From Tamarix chinensis (taxonomy: Eukaryota; Streptophyta; Magnoliopsida; Caryophyllales; Tamaricaceae): 64,000 nucleotides of DNA. The stretch's first letter is position 1. Each line of letters starts with the position of its first letter. The translations under genes were made by a program, and so were the position numbers. The stretch spans positions 30,284,014 through 30,348,013 of the forward strand of contig CM060177.1 of the NCBI GenBank assembly GCA_030549775.1, given 5' to 3'. Below, piece after piece: positions 48,306 to 59,368 of this stretch. The notes beneath the pieces are model-generated. The model saw only the letters and a program-made list of their open reading frames with translations. It did no database searches and was not told where the DNA came from.

Positions 48306-49845
48306 CCCTAATAACCCTCGTTGGATCACTCTTTGCCTGAAAAAGTGTAAGGCCGAGTTAGAATTTCATTTATCGAAGGCCAACGGTCTGCACAAATAAT
48401 AGAAGACCCAAAAAATAGGGACTCCTGCATGAATGGTGTAGAGAAATTATAAGGAAAAAAGAGACTAAGACAAGATCCATTTGGCAAAACCCGCTTTCTT
48501 TAGCATTATCAGAAAACTATACCACAACCATGTTAATGCATCAACAGCACCCACCTTTTAGTCGGACCACATTCAGAGAGTCATGTCCAGTGAATGAAAT
48601 GAGCTAAGGATCAGGGATCTCAAATCAGAAGGAGAAAACACCGTAGGCTACGACTAATGCTGTCTGCCCAGGAATCCAAAACTGACATTAACGTACGTAT
48701 GGCATGTGCATGCATAATTCACTACATCAATCTTCTGTGTATATAGCAATCATGCCAATCCCAATAGGCTTCCCAAATAAACCAATAAAAAAGGAGAGAA
48801 AAAGGATGACTTACCTGATTATTTCTATGCACCAAAGTACACAACTATCAATTTCACCTACTTTGGCACGCACTGAATCGACAACCTAAAAACACATCTA
48901 TGATCTATCCTTCTGGATCTTTTGTAAAAACCGTTTTAACTTATAAGATGCAGAGTATATGTACCAGCTGATTCTTCAAACTACATAAACTATCACCAAC
49001 AAACTCAAGTTCGCAATGTTTTTGCACACAAATATAAAGGCTGACAATTGGCATGGCTAAAATGTAGTTCATTCTCTGTACCTTAATTCCTCAGCATAGG
49101 GAAAAGAGATCATATGCACACCCAGTAAAATAAAGCATATATTTCTCATATCGGAGATGAAGAGCAATATATCGTCGACCAAGTGATCTTATATTCTCCA
49201 CTAACCTCTGTGATCTTACTATCATGTACTCATAACCAGTTTAACTTACATCCAAATAATAGATCTCTTAAATGCATTCATGTAAATAATCATTGAGTAC
49301 GAATGATTGGAAACATCTATATAATAAAACAGTAAATTTGATTTCTCATTCCAAAGTAACAAATTTCAGAATTCTACCAAGACCGAAGCAAATAAAATAA
49401 GCTTGAATGAGTGTTACACAAAAGGAAATTTCCTTTACAGACTACTTTTACAAATCTAAACCGAAAAACTTCAAAGCAAGCATAGTAAATGTTGGGTACT
49501 GAGGTTTTTGGTTGTGCTTTGAGAAGGCGGTTCTTTGAGAATGGGGGAACCGTGCGGAAAGGATTCGGTGAACAAAAAAGAGCTGGCAAAATCAGATTTG
49601 TATCGACTTTGCTTTTTGGGCAAAGGAAGGGAGGAAACAGTTAAAATGCTAGAGATTTTTTAAGGTCTTATTTCGTGCGAACTCATTCAAAAATTTTATA
49701 AATTAGAACTTCAAAACGGAATTGCAATCTTCATACATGCTATTCAAAGATTCATATAATCAGAGCTGTGCAAAATAACAATACCCACACTCTATCAAAG
49801 TTAAACGATAGGCCATTTGCAGTCAATAGGAAAACATCCTACTAA
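48306..49845 (-). other. Possible gene region, unidentified exons on minus strand
   Basis: Base composition is less AT-skewed than around it. One exon-like interval, 48814-48889, lies between TTTTTAG and CAG|GTAAGT and reads VVDSVRAKVGEIDSCVLWC in one frame. Another open interval, 49500-49625, carries two plausible frames (for example SDFASSFLFTESFPHGSPIL). An acceptor CTTTTTCAG at about 48340 precedes a short terminal frame. I recognise no family and cannot join these reliably; a decayed or partial gene is as likely as a real one. Confidence 0.25.
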
Positions 49846-50283
49846 GTTGAAAAAGAAGCCATGGTAGAATAAATTCCATCACAATGCATGAAGGTGCACC
49901 AATTGCAAGTCTTAAAGACCTTTAACTATTTTACAAAAAACAACAGACTTGCAGAGATGACTAGTGAGGGAGCAAAATATTTCATCAAAAAACTTTAAGA
50001 CAAGCAAAGTATTCACTAATTATTCAAGCCTGTCAAAACACACTCTACTTCATGGAGATAATATTCAAGTATGCCTTGAAGTTTTATTAGTGTCATTGTA
50101 AATCATGAAAGCCAGAGAGTACAACTTTTGAGAAAATAAACAAGACTGTTGTAGAAGTCAGATAAAAGACCGGTCATTTAGGCTCATAGTGGGCCCAACT
50201 AAAATCTTAGAAAAACATGACCACATGACGCATAACACTGCCCTGAATACCACAAATTCATTCATAATTGAAGGGTGCAGACC
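49846..50283 (+). repeat. Segmental duplication, copy 1
   Basis: Direct copy of 51018-51460. Both run from GCCATGGTAGAATAAATTCC / ATCCATGGTAGAATAAATTC, through GCAGAGATGACTAGTGAG, to TTCATAATTGAAG(G/T)GT(G/A)CAGACC. Function unknown. Confidence 0.85.
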
Positions 50284-50575
50284 TGAGGATAGGCAAGCTT
50301 TGACGTGAGGAAGATGAGGATAGGTAGGTGGCTAGTAAAGCTGGGCAAGGAGAGATAGTGTCGAGGAGAGGTAGGCGACGAAGAGAGTGGGACGTAGAGA
50401 GACGAGTGGGTAAGAAAAGTGAGATGCGGAAATAGATGAGCGGTGAGGGAAGGTAGGCGACGACAACGGTTGGTGTCGAGGAGAGTGCGAGGCAGAGAGA
50501 AGAGAGACAGTGAGGAGATATTGGGATAGAGAGTAGAGTCGAGGTGGATTTATTACCTATGGGTCCAAACGAGAA
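50284..50575 (-). promoter_or_regulatory. Purine-rich, CG-containing segment, possible 5'UTR
   Basis: GAGGAGAG and GGCGACGA motifs recur; TAGGCGACGA occurs at about 50372 and 50454, and GTGTCGAGGAGAG at about 50360 and 50474. On the minus strand this is a C/T-rich tract of the kind found in plant leader exons. It could be the first exon of the uncertain gene at 48306-49845. Confidence 0.3.
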
Positions 50576-50657
50576 ATAATTTTCCCTGAATCAGTAGAAT
50601 ATATTTACCCCAAAATAAAATTTTCCCCACACTAAACATAAAAGAGAAGGGACATAA

Positions 50658-50961
50658 TGTAATACCCCAAATTGAGCGGAGTGTTATAAGGATTGATTTG
50701 GCTACTTATATCAACATGATATACCATCTTTTTGATGATTCCGTCCTAAGAACTCCACAGTTAAGCGTGTTGGCCGTGGAGAAATTTTAGGATGCTGACC
50801 TCCTGGGAAGTTTCAGAAATTTTCTAAAAATTTCTCGGAAAGTGCGTGAGTGAGGACAAAGCGTGCTGAAAGGACTCGTGTTGATCTGTGGGGCCAGCCG
50901 ATCAATCCGAAAGCACTTCAAGGTAGCCCTCGTGTGGTCGTGTCGACTCGGGGGTGTTACA
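50658..50961 (+). mobile_element. Cassandra solo LTR with well-kept 5S-like boxes
   Basis: A 304-bp LTR starting TGTAATACCCC and ending GGGGGTGTTACA, flanked by a perfect CATAA duplication at 50653-50657 and 50962-50966. Positions 50741-50811 follow 5S rRNA: AGAACTCCACAGTTAAGCGT (box A region), then TAGGATGCTGACCTCC (intermediate element) and CTCCTGGGAAGT (box C). The 5S orientation makes this the plus strand. It is much closer to 5S than the LTRs of the complete element at 6604-7417, so it is younger or constrained. The internal region was lost, presumably by LTR recombination. Confidence 0.93.
50741..50811 (+). ncRNA. 5S rRNA-like segment in Cassandra LTR (not a 5S gene)
   Basis: Keeps the order and much of the sequence of the 5S internal promoter (A box, intermediate element, C box), but lacks the first third of a 5S gene and has insertions between box A and the intermediate element. 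In Cassandra this element can recruit Pol III. Activity of this copy is unknown. Confidence 0.8.
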
Positions 50962-51017
50962 CATAATTTCCCTTGTATTTTTTGTAGCTGCTTTAACCTC
51001 ATCCCAATCACAACCTT

Positions 51018-51460
51018 AGTTGCAAAAGAAGAATCCATGGTAGAATAAATTCCAGCACAATGCAATAAGGTGCACCAATTGCAAGTTTCGAAGGCTTTTA
51101 AAAATTTTACAAAAACAAAAGATTGCAGAGATGACTAGTGAGTGAGCAAAATATTTCATCAAACGTTTAGAGACAGGAAAAATATTCACTGACTAATTAT
51201 TTAAGCATCTCAAAACATACTCTACTTTTTGTAGGTAATATTCAAGTGTGCTATGAAGTTTTAATAGTGTCATTATATATCATGAAAGTAAGAGAATATA
51301 AATTTTGAAGAAAAATAGAGAAGTCTGAGGTAAAGGACCGATCATTTAGGCTCATAGAGGGCACAACTAATATATTAGAAAAACACGACAGCATAGACAG
51401 CATAAAGTATAACACCACTCTAAACACCACAAATATATTCATAATTGAAGTGTACAGACC
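51018..51460 (+). repeat. Segmental duplication, copy 2
   Basis: Second copy of 49846-50283, offset about 1172 bp. It starts about 55 bp after the Cassandra solo LTR. Divergence is moderate, with several indels. Confidence 0.85.
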
Positions 51461-51660
51461 TTGCCACTAATTACACTCCAATTTCAACGTAGTTTTCAGC
51501 AATGTAAATCTAGGTGAAGAAATTATGGCCCATGAACACCACATGTATATCATTTCCATTGTCGATATAAAGTGACAATTGGTTGAAGAAATGATAACCT
51601 AGCCTAACGCAACTAAATGAAGCTTTTTCTTGGGTCCATTTATGTGGATATCAACGAGAT

Positions 51661-52030
51661 CAAACCTACAGAAAACTGAAAAACATGATATAATTAACAG
51701 ATTCCCTTGTTAACGGTATAGTGCATAAAGTATATTGATACCTACTCAGAGAGAAAAAAGAAAAAAGAAATTCTCTAAGGAATTGGGTTTATTTTCAAGA
51801 AAAATCCAAGGAAGAGAATCACATAAAAATTTCATTCATTTAAAAAAAAAAGGGGTAGCAACAGGTGAATTTAGAGCTTGCCTACACTTTAAATTTTATA
51901 AAAAAAAAGGTACCAAAAATTTTCAAACCTATAGAAAAATGGAAAACGTGATATAATCAACAAATTCCCTAGTTAAAGGTATAGTGCGTCAAAATGTGTT
52001 GATACCTATGCTGAGAGGAAAAAGAATAAG
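51661..52030 (+). repeat. Direct duplication, two copies of about 107 bp
   Basis: Copies at 51661-51770 and 51924-52030 share CAAACCTA(C/T)AGAAAA, TGATATAAT(T/C)AACA, GGTATAGTGC and TTGATACCTA. The 150-bp interval between them is A-rich. Confidence 0.8.
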
Positions 52031-52520
52031 GAAAGTGCATCAAAGTACCAAATTATAAAAAATAATTTCATTTTCAAAAAAGTACCAAGTTTTATCCACA
52101 AATAAAGCATATACATTTATGATATCCACAAAAAAAACTCATACACATGGAACTACATATACATTTATGCTTTAAAAAAAATAAAGCATAACATAGGCAA
52201 TATACATATATTATAGATAAATACACATAAAAAAATAGCATGGCCTAACATGGTATTTTCTATATTTTCACACAATATATGCTATTTCATATAATAGATG
52301 AATACAAAATCTCAAAACATAGGATCATGTATTATAGAAAATAAATATACTATAACTCTAAAGAGAATTAGAGCATAGCACATAGCACATAAATAATCCT
52401 ATGTCTAGATAAGTAATCATATTACCTAACCAACAATCTTTTAGGAAAAAACCTAGTCCTTAGCAACAACACTTCTCCTGTGAAGATTTAATTACCTTTA
52501 AAAAAATTATATATTTAGAA
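52031..52520. other. AT-rich intergenic sequence
   Basis: No gene or element recognised. Confidence 0.4.
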
Positions 52521-53631
52521 AAGATTAACAACAAGGGAACATATAAGAGAAATAAGTATATATTTAAGGAGAGAAAGAAATAAAAACCCTTGTGTTGAAA
52601 TTAGAGGATTTGCCCAAAGATGACAAGATCATTCCCCCAAATTTCACTAAATCTTAAAATCCCAACACTTAAATAAAATGTTTAGAAGCTAAGCTAAATG
52701 AAATTAGGAGGATTGGAAGTAAAATAAGAAGAATAAAAAGAAGGAGGTTGTCTGGCTATGATGAAAAATGCAAGGGAGGAGCACCAAACACCACCTCCAA
52801 CAACATAAAGGAAGGGAGATGAATTGCTAATGAAGGAGGATGTGTTGTGGGAGGTTAGGAAAAAGATAATCAAAAGAAAACAAGGGAGACATCTGGCACC
52901 AATTAGTAGGGAAAACAAAATCCAAGAAGAGAGAAAAGAGGAAAAATACTTGGGGTAAAATTGTGGAAAATGAAAGTGAATGAAAGTGTAGTGTGTAAAA
53001 AGGAAAAAAAGGCAAGCTAAAATCCCTCTCATACTCTACAAGGCTGGCATGAATCTATTAGGGGAGTGGAGGGTAGTTGTGCTTGTGTTACACTTGACTA
53101 AGGATGGGTATTATGTAGAAGAAGTGTAAGAGATTAGGTGGGTAAAGTAAGGTTTGTGTAAGTGATGAGATTATGGCCAAAATAATGGTTGAATAAATGT
53201 TAAAAAAATTAAAAATATGATTTTCAAGGTCAAGGGGGTGGTTCATGGTGGTGAAAGGTCAAAGGGTTGGCCTCACAATTTTTAGATGAATTAATAAGGT
53301 ATAAAATCAATTAGATAGGGATTTATTATGAAAATGTTAGATAAATCTCAAAAGTGGAAAAAATTTAGGGTAAAACTTGGAAAAATTTTAGAAACACAAA
53401 TATATAAAAAAAAATTTGGCAAAGAAGTTGGTTTAAAGCACAAAAATGGGCAAAATGACTAAAACCGTCTAATTACAAAAATGAGTTTTTATATGATTAA
53501 ACGAAATGAATGATAGAAAGTATAAATTTGAAAGATATGGAATGAAAAATCAAAATTATCATAATTGAGAATGGATTATGAAATTGATTACATGAAAAAT
53601 CTAGCTAGGTTCAAGAGAATGTTGTGTTACA
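52521..53631 (-). mobile_element. Probable 5' part of a long LTR, reverse orientation
   Basis: On the minus strand it starts TGTAACACAACATTCTC (53631), then an AT-rich section, then a C/T-rich section (plus strand G/A-rich, 52540-53060). This is the order seen at the start of the other long LTRs. The 3' part with the conserved module is not found. The open frames at 52694-53032 are composition artefacts. Confidence 0.4.
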
Positions 53632-53651
53632 AGTACTATCACAAGAAATAA

Positions 53652-53935
53652 AGAAATACTATTACTAATGGTGTAAGAGTACAATCAGGAGGAAGGAATA
53701 GATTATAATGAGATATTTTTCCTAGTTGTAAGAATTGAAGCAATTAGAATGTGGGTAGCATATGTTGCGAATAAAAACATTAAACTACATCAAAAGGATA
53801 TAATAAGTACCTTCCTAAATGGGTATTTTAAAGAAGATGCATGTGCGGAACAACTGCTAGGTTTGAGAATTTTGATGACGTGTACAAGTTTGATAAGGCT
53901 CTATATAGCCGCAATAAAGCTCTAGTGTAGTTGTA
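53652..53935 (+). pseudogene. Ty1/copia reverse transcriptase fragment
   Basis: Reads EYNQEEGIDYNEIFFLVVRI, then IRMWVAYVANKNIKLHQKDI, STFLNGYFKED, then (after a frame shift) KFDKALYS. This matches the start of copia RT (QGY-Q-EGIDYDETFAPVAR...LDVKSAFLNG...KALYGLKQAPR). The catalytic YVDD region is absent because the match stops at 53935. It could be the missing part of the element at 44984, but distance and intervening sequence make independent origin more likely. Confidence 0.85.
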
Positions 53936-54423
53936 ATTGATATACAATTTAAACCCTCTTATTGCATAATTATAATATTAGTGAATAAGGGTATCAATCT
54001 AAGTCGAGGATTGATAGGGTACATTTAATGTCTTGTTAGGACACAAATAAAATCAAAGGAAAAACTAATTATGACTCAAAAATCACAAAATAAATAAATA
54101 ATGAAGAAAACACAAAAATATATGTGGGAGTTCTAAAAAAATAAAAAGAAATAAAATAGTAAATAAGGATGAATGTAAAGTCAATGGATGTGCTAGGGAA
54201 TCAAAATCCACTACAAGATTAGGTCAGGATAAAGAAAATAATTCCTATGTCACCATATAGTCATAAGAATGATATTGACCAAGTTGTACGGTTGAAATAT
54301 GTCCATACATCTTATATTACTTCCTTAAAGTGAATAATACGATAAATCATTCATATTAAATCCTATTAAATTATATTAGTGTAGTTACAACAAATTGCTC
54401 ATATGTATAACTATAGCTAGAGT
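53936..54423. other. Unassigned retroelement-like sequence
   Basis: Includes GGGTATCAATCTAAGTCGAGGATTG (about 53988), a phrase type common in plant retrotransposon non-coding regions. No coding sequence. Confidence 0.3.
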
Positions 54424-54870
54424 ATTAAACATAAGTGGAAGGATCTCAATCTACTACCCGCACTAGTACTTTAATTGTACCTAATTATATTCTCCATTTT
54501 TAACCTACACATATCTAAAAGTTCCACTAGTTCAATTAGTATCACATAACTATTATGTGAATTATTATTTAAATACGTTGCAATATATATATGAGTCCTA
54601 GCATGTTTGTATAGGCACATAACAAGCATATAATAATATATACTATTAACAAAAGGAAACAAAAACAATATATGAAACAAATAAATCACACTTAATATAA
54701 TCATATATATAAATGATAATAAGTAAATAAGAGTAAAAGGAAAATCTCCTAAAAATTAAGAAAATAAAGAAAGTATTATTAATATCTCAAATAATAGCTT
54801 AGAGCTTCAATCTCACCCTTAATAACAAGTAAATTAGCCATACAACATGTTCAAATTAATTTTAAAAAAA
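54424..54870 (+). repeat. Dispersed repeat, copy 2
   Basis: Direct copy of 41241-41795 without the long AT palindrome. It lies next to the second PMD relic but, relative to that gene, in the opposite orientation from copy 1, so the repeat is not simply PMD flanking sequence. Confidence 0.7.
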
Positions 54871-54872
54871 TA

Positions 54873-54947
54873 TGTAACACCTATTGATTTTGTAATTAAT
54901 GCTTCCGCAAAATGAAAATTTTTAATAGTAAAAACGGAGGTGTTACA
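54873..54947 (+). mobile_element. 75-bp LTR deletion derivative
   Basis: Begins TGTAACACCTATTGATTTTG, like the start of the long LTRs, and ends ACGGAGGTGTTACA after GCTTCCGC, like their 3' ends. It appears to be both termini of a long LTR fused after loss of more than 3 kb. No clear flanking duplication. Confidence 0.6.
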
Positions 54948-54950
54948 ATA

Positions 54951-55790
54951 TTAAGTTTCCTCCTATAGTGATTTTCGTCATTCCTTGACTCAAAGGGATG
55001 CATCTGATGCAAAGTATCCAATCTCATCATTGAGGAATTGTCTAATGGATTATATGAATGAAAAAAATTATGGCAAAAGCAAGAAAAATACACATAAATC
55101 TATGCCTATGCACAATTATAATACCCAAAATAAATTAAACTAACACTGAAACTACTTTTATAACTAATTATTAGTAATAAATAATTACCTCCAACAACAT
55201 GATGCAACTGTCTAGCTACTTACATCCAGTCCTAGATGTTATTCCAAGATTCCTATATAAAAACGCTAAAGTCCCAACTCCAAGTGTTTGATCCCCTAAC
55301 TAACCCATATTGGTTCCTAGTCTCAAAACATATAATGGCGAATGCTTTTTGGACATTTCTACAAAACAAAAAAAGCATGCAAAAATGCAAGTATCATAAA
55401 TAAAACTGGATATAAGACTAATTATTGAGAATCTACTAAGATATAATATTATAAAAATTATTATCCAACACAACAGAGATGCCATTTTAAAAAAGTTGCC
55501 TTGACCATCACCTCGTATTCACCCAACATGTCCACAAGAAGCTTCAAAACATTGTTATTACTACTAAAATGCATGCTAGTACACTCATACCCATCATAAT
55601 TTAGATCCATAATGTAAACCACGTAATGTAGGGTAATAGTCATCTCACCGAATAGAAGGTAGATGATGTTAGTATTTGGGTGCCACCTCTCAACAACATC
55701 ATAGGTGAGTGGAGAATTATGGTGGTCGATGTGATGTGGGTTAAAAGTGCTGAAAAAATAAGAGATGGAGCACCACACTATATGTAAGTA
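54951..55790 (-). pseudogene. Second plant mobile domain (PMD) pseudogene
   Basis: Minus-strand motifs in order: FNPHHIDHH, VVERWHPNTNIIYLLFGEMT, ITLHYVVYIMDLNYDGYECT, NNNVLKLLVDMLGEYEVMVK (55730-55480), then sequence near 55280-55200 like LAFLYRQLGI-TS-GCK, and MMRLDTLHQMHPF (about 55025-54990). They parallel the plus-strand copy at 36044-41240, including the GEMTITL motif, and retain the segment that LTR B interrupts there. Several stops and frame shifts; not functional. It ends at the mini-LTR at 54947. Confidence 0.75.
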
Positions 55791-58076
55791 TACACAATCA
55801 TTCTAAGTAATAAGTGATGAGTAAAGTATTATCCCATAAATATTACATTAACCTATACTGAGAAAGAGTAATATCATAGATTAAAAGAGCAAATAAAGAG
55901 ATAGTGTCAAGAGATACTATGAATACTAATAGGGTTAGAATTTTTTTTGCACGAAATAAATAAAAAAACACAAGGAGGGTTAAATAACATGTTATCAATA
56001 AGGTAGATAAAATTAGTATACAAGAGATGTGGGTAGGGGTATCTCTTATCACCAACCAAGTAACACACAATGTATCATCGCATGCCAAACTCGTAGGGTA
56101 TTAACACCATCAGTTCATTGGGTTTTACTCAGGGTGAAGCATACTCTTGAATCATCATTATCACAGTGTATAGCCCCTAAAAGCGTCACACAATGAACCT
56201 TGTAGTGTCATCACTAGGGCCTATTCACATCTTTATGATGATCCTAGCACCATTTTGGCTCTTTCTATGCGACTTAACCTTTTTGGGTGTCATAAAACTC
56301 AATAAATAATGAATGTGGATAAAATCAATACTTAACATGAAATTTGAAACACCAAAATGAAATACCATATCACTTGAACATGTTATAATCTGTTGAGAAT
56401 TACAGTGTCATGATAAAATTGATCCTCCCCATGAAGAAATTCAGCTCATACTGAGTGTCATAATCCAAAAATAGAGCATGAGAAGAAATAAGGAAGATAA
56501 CAAGAAGAGGGAAGGGGAAGATTATACCCTTCTTATAGCTCTTATCCCCTCTCTTCTTCCTTCCTGTTAAAATCAACTACAACATACTATACTCACTCCT
56601 CTTTTTTACTTTAAATACCAAGTGTGATGGTGTCAATTATTCTTCTCCGAATGGTACTTTGCTCTGAATTTAGCTGGTCTTCTTATAGGTGTTGGGAAAT
56701 ACTACCAGTGGTGGCACCATTGATGGCTTCTAACTCAAGATCCTTTGCTGCATTAGCTGATAATAATAGAGATATTTGTGGTCCTCATTAGTTGAGACAG
56801 GGTGTTCTCTTGGGAATTTTAACTCCAACCTATCAACTTACCCTAGGGATGTTAAAGCAAGTTATCATGAATTCAACAAATTATTAACGTATTAGGTGTG
56901 AAATGGAATATGTTAGAGTGTTCTAGACCTAAAGCTCCATCTTTCTATCTCACAAGGTTTGTTACATTATAAAATGTAAAAACATGCAATTCAACACACC
57001 CTATGATCCCAATACTGAAAAAGATACATGTAAATGCACCTTAATAGAATCTAGGTAATATGCATCAATTTATCCTTATCAACTCCCCCAAAATTAAATA
57101 ATTGTTCATACTAAGCATCATTGTAGCATATTGCTATAACTTGTAAAAAAAAATACCTATAATTGTTACGGGCTTAAGACAACTTTGTTATTTCTTAGTC
57201 CTCATCTAAGTTGACCAAAAATAATTTGCAATTCTAAGAGAGGTGCCAACATGCATATAACCTTAACTAAAAATAATCAACATAGTGTATATATGTGCTA
57301 CTAAGATTTTCCCTTCCGATATGGATGAGATTACTAAAGAAAATGTAGATGAGGACTTTTGTCTCTAGGATATGTTGGAAAGCCTACTCAACAACTATCT
57401 TGTAAGGTGAAATTGTGTTAAGGGTTTCATTATTTTTTTTTTGGAACATTAAAATAAAATAGGGCTTCCTCAAATGAGTAGGGTCTTTAAATCAAGTGAA
57501 CATCTAGGTAACCGACATGATCCCTTATTTACTCAACTTTGCCATCTATTTTAGATGTGTTATCTAAGCTCTTGCCCTATGATACTATTAACACAATTAT
57601 ACACATGGAGCTCATGCAGATATCCTTGGTTACTAAGTGATATGGGTGTTGGAGTTCCATTTATTATTACTATTTCCTTATCTTTCATTTTCTTTAGCAT
57701 GGCCTTTTGTTTTGAAGGAAAATTCCCCCAGACTTAATTTATAGCATAACTAGCTAGATAGTGCCTTACATGCTTACTTGTTAGTTCCCTGAGGTGAAGC
57801 TTTATCCACCTAACTTGTTCACCTTATATGTAAGTTTGGATAATTGGTTCAGTGAAGGTGACCTACAGTATTTGTGCAGAAATGGGTGTGATGACACTTT
57901 TAAATAGGGCCAATACACACTAGATAAACTAAAACCACTTTTCAAACTTTTAAAGGTAAACCAAGTATCATAAAAATTTATAGAGCTTCCTAGATTTCTC
58001 CTAGGTAATAACATTGGGAATTATGATTATTCTTATGCTAGTAAGGGATGGATTGAGTAATTAAGCTCAGTCTAGG

Positions 58077-58121
<45 letters not shown>

Positions 58122-58859
58122 AAAAATAATATGCATTACAACACCTATTTAAGTAAAAGGAATCTACCTTGCATTCTTGGTGTGGTGTGATATGGTACCT
58201 TACCCTATAGATGAAATTAAGAATGATATATTATCTACAAGGAATAATTAGGCTTATATATAAATATTAATCATAATTAACATTCAAATATTTGGTTAAT
58301 CTTCACCACTAATTCTAACATACTACTATTATGATATACCCTATAGACAAGAACTGGCAATGTCCTTACTATAAGGGTAGTTAGGTTAAGAAAAGAAAAT
58401 TAGTGGCATTGCAACCAACACCCTACGGTTCAAAAACATAAAGGAAATCTACTGGGCTACTACTATCAAAATCCATTGACTATCCTGACAACAGGGAAGG
58501 GAGTTTTATAGTAGGTCCCTAGTGATCTTCCTTGCTTATGCCAGGGCTACTCTAATAGGGCCATCTTTCTTATACCTATCCTGGTTATTATTTTCTCTCT
58601 TTATGTCCCTTTTAACTTTTTTTCCTTCCTTGCAGCGTCCAATGCAACATCATCCTACTCTTTAGCCTTTTTCATTGCATTGTCCTCAATTTATAGTAAC
58701 TTTTCTTCTTCTAGAACAACCTCTACCTATTGTCCTACCTCCCTCACCTACTTCAACACCCTATCATCATTTCTAAATACTTGACCATTTGACACACTAT
58801 CTCAACTTGTGTGAGGTCCCCTTTCACATGGCTTCTCCATACTAGGAGGGTTAGTGTCT
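55791..58859. other. Unassigned transposon-like sequence
   Basis: No domain could be identified. It contains a purine-rich then pyrimidine-rich interval (56480-56570), a (TA)n microsatellite (58077-58116) and a minus-strand stretch rich in charged residues near 58600-58800 that may be the tail of the PF20167-type gene. Open frames here are short and unlike known proteins. Confidence 0.35.
58077..58116. repeat. (TA)n microsatellite
   Basis: About twenty consecutive TA units. Confidence 0.95.
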
Positions 58860-59368
58860 GGTAACCCTATAAATTTCAAAGCTAAGAGGAATTTGACCAT
58901 TGCAGTGGTGATTTTATATTGCCCCTTGATGAGAAGATTTGTGTCAACCTTGATTGCTTTGAGAAACTTTTCTACACCATTGGGTACCTTTCCAACAGTG
59001 GAGGCAGTTACTAGGTTTGTCTTATCCTTGTTAGCATGGGTTTAAAGCCATCTTCTTGATTACCATGTTATATTTGGGCATAGTATTTGCCATAACCTCA
59101 TCCTTAGCCTCAAATTCTATGCCTACCTTTGCACACAATCCTACCACCAATGATGGGTAAAAACAAGGTGTCAATAGGCTTCTCGATGGTTTTATCTAAT
59201 TGTTATTGAAGCAACATTCGTACATATAATTTCTTCTTGGTCACCGCATAGTATATGGGGATCATCCATTCAAAAGAAACCATCCTGTCATAGGTGGTGG
59301 GTAAAATGTGAGTGTGAATGAAATGGTACCATACCTTAACATATGGGAGAAGTTCAAGACACATAAAG
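58860..59368 (-). pseudogene. PF20167-type plant transposon protein, C-terminal part
   Basis: The minus strand from 59368 reads HFMCLELLPYVKVWYHFIHT, then HILPTTYDRMVSFEWMIPIY and YAVTKKKLYVRMLLQ. This matches the W-HFI-TR-LPTSH...LLYAI-TGKSI pattern of the putative plant transposon protein family. It continues the N-terminal part at 62711-63029 across the inserted solo LTR. The family is abundant in plant genomes as part of retroelements; its molecular role is not established. Later frames (59040-58860) are broken. Confidence 0.65.

Noticed and set aside
50741..50811. True 5S rRNA gene
   Set aside because: Only part of the 5S sequence is present and it lies within a TG...CA LTR with a target duplication, which is typical of Cassandra.
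52694..53032. Phe/Ser-rich membrane-like frames on the minus strand
   Set aside because: The two frames overlap in a C/T-rich LTR-like leader and lack any conserved pattern; hydrophobicity comes from TTC/TTT codons.
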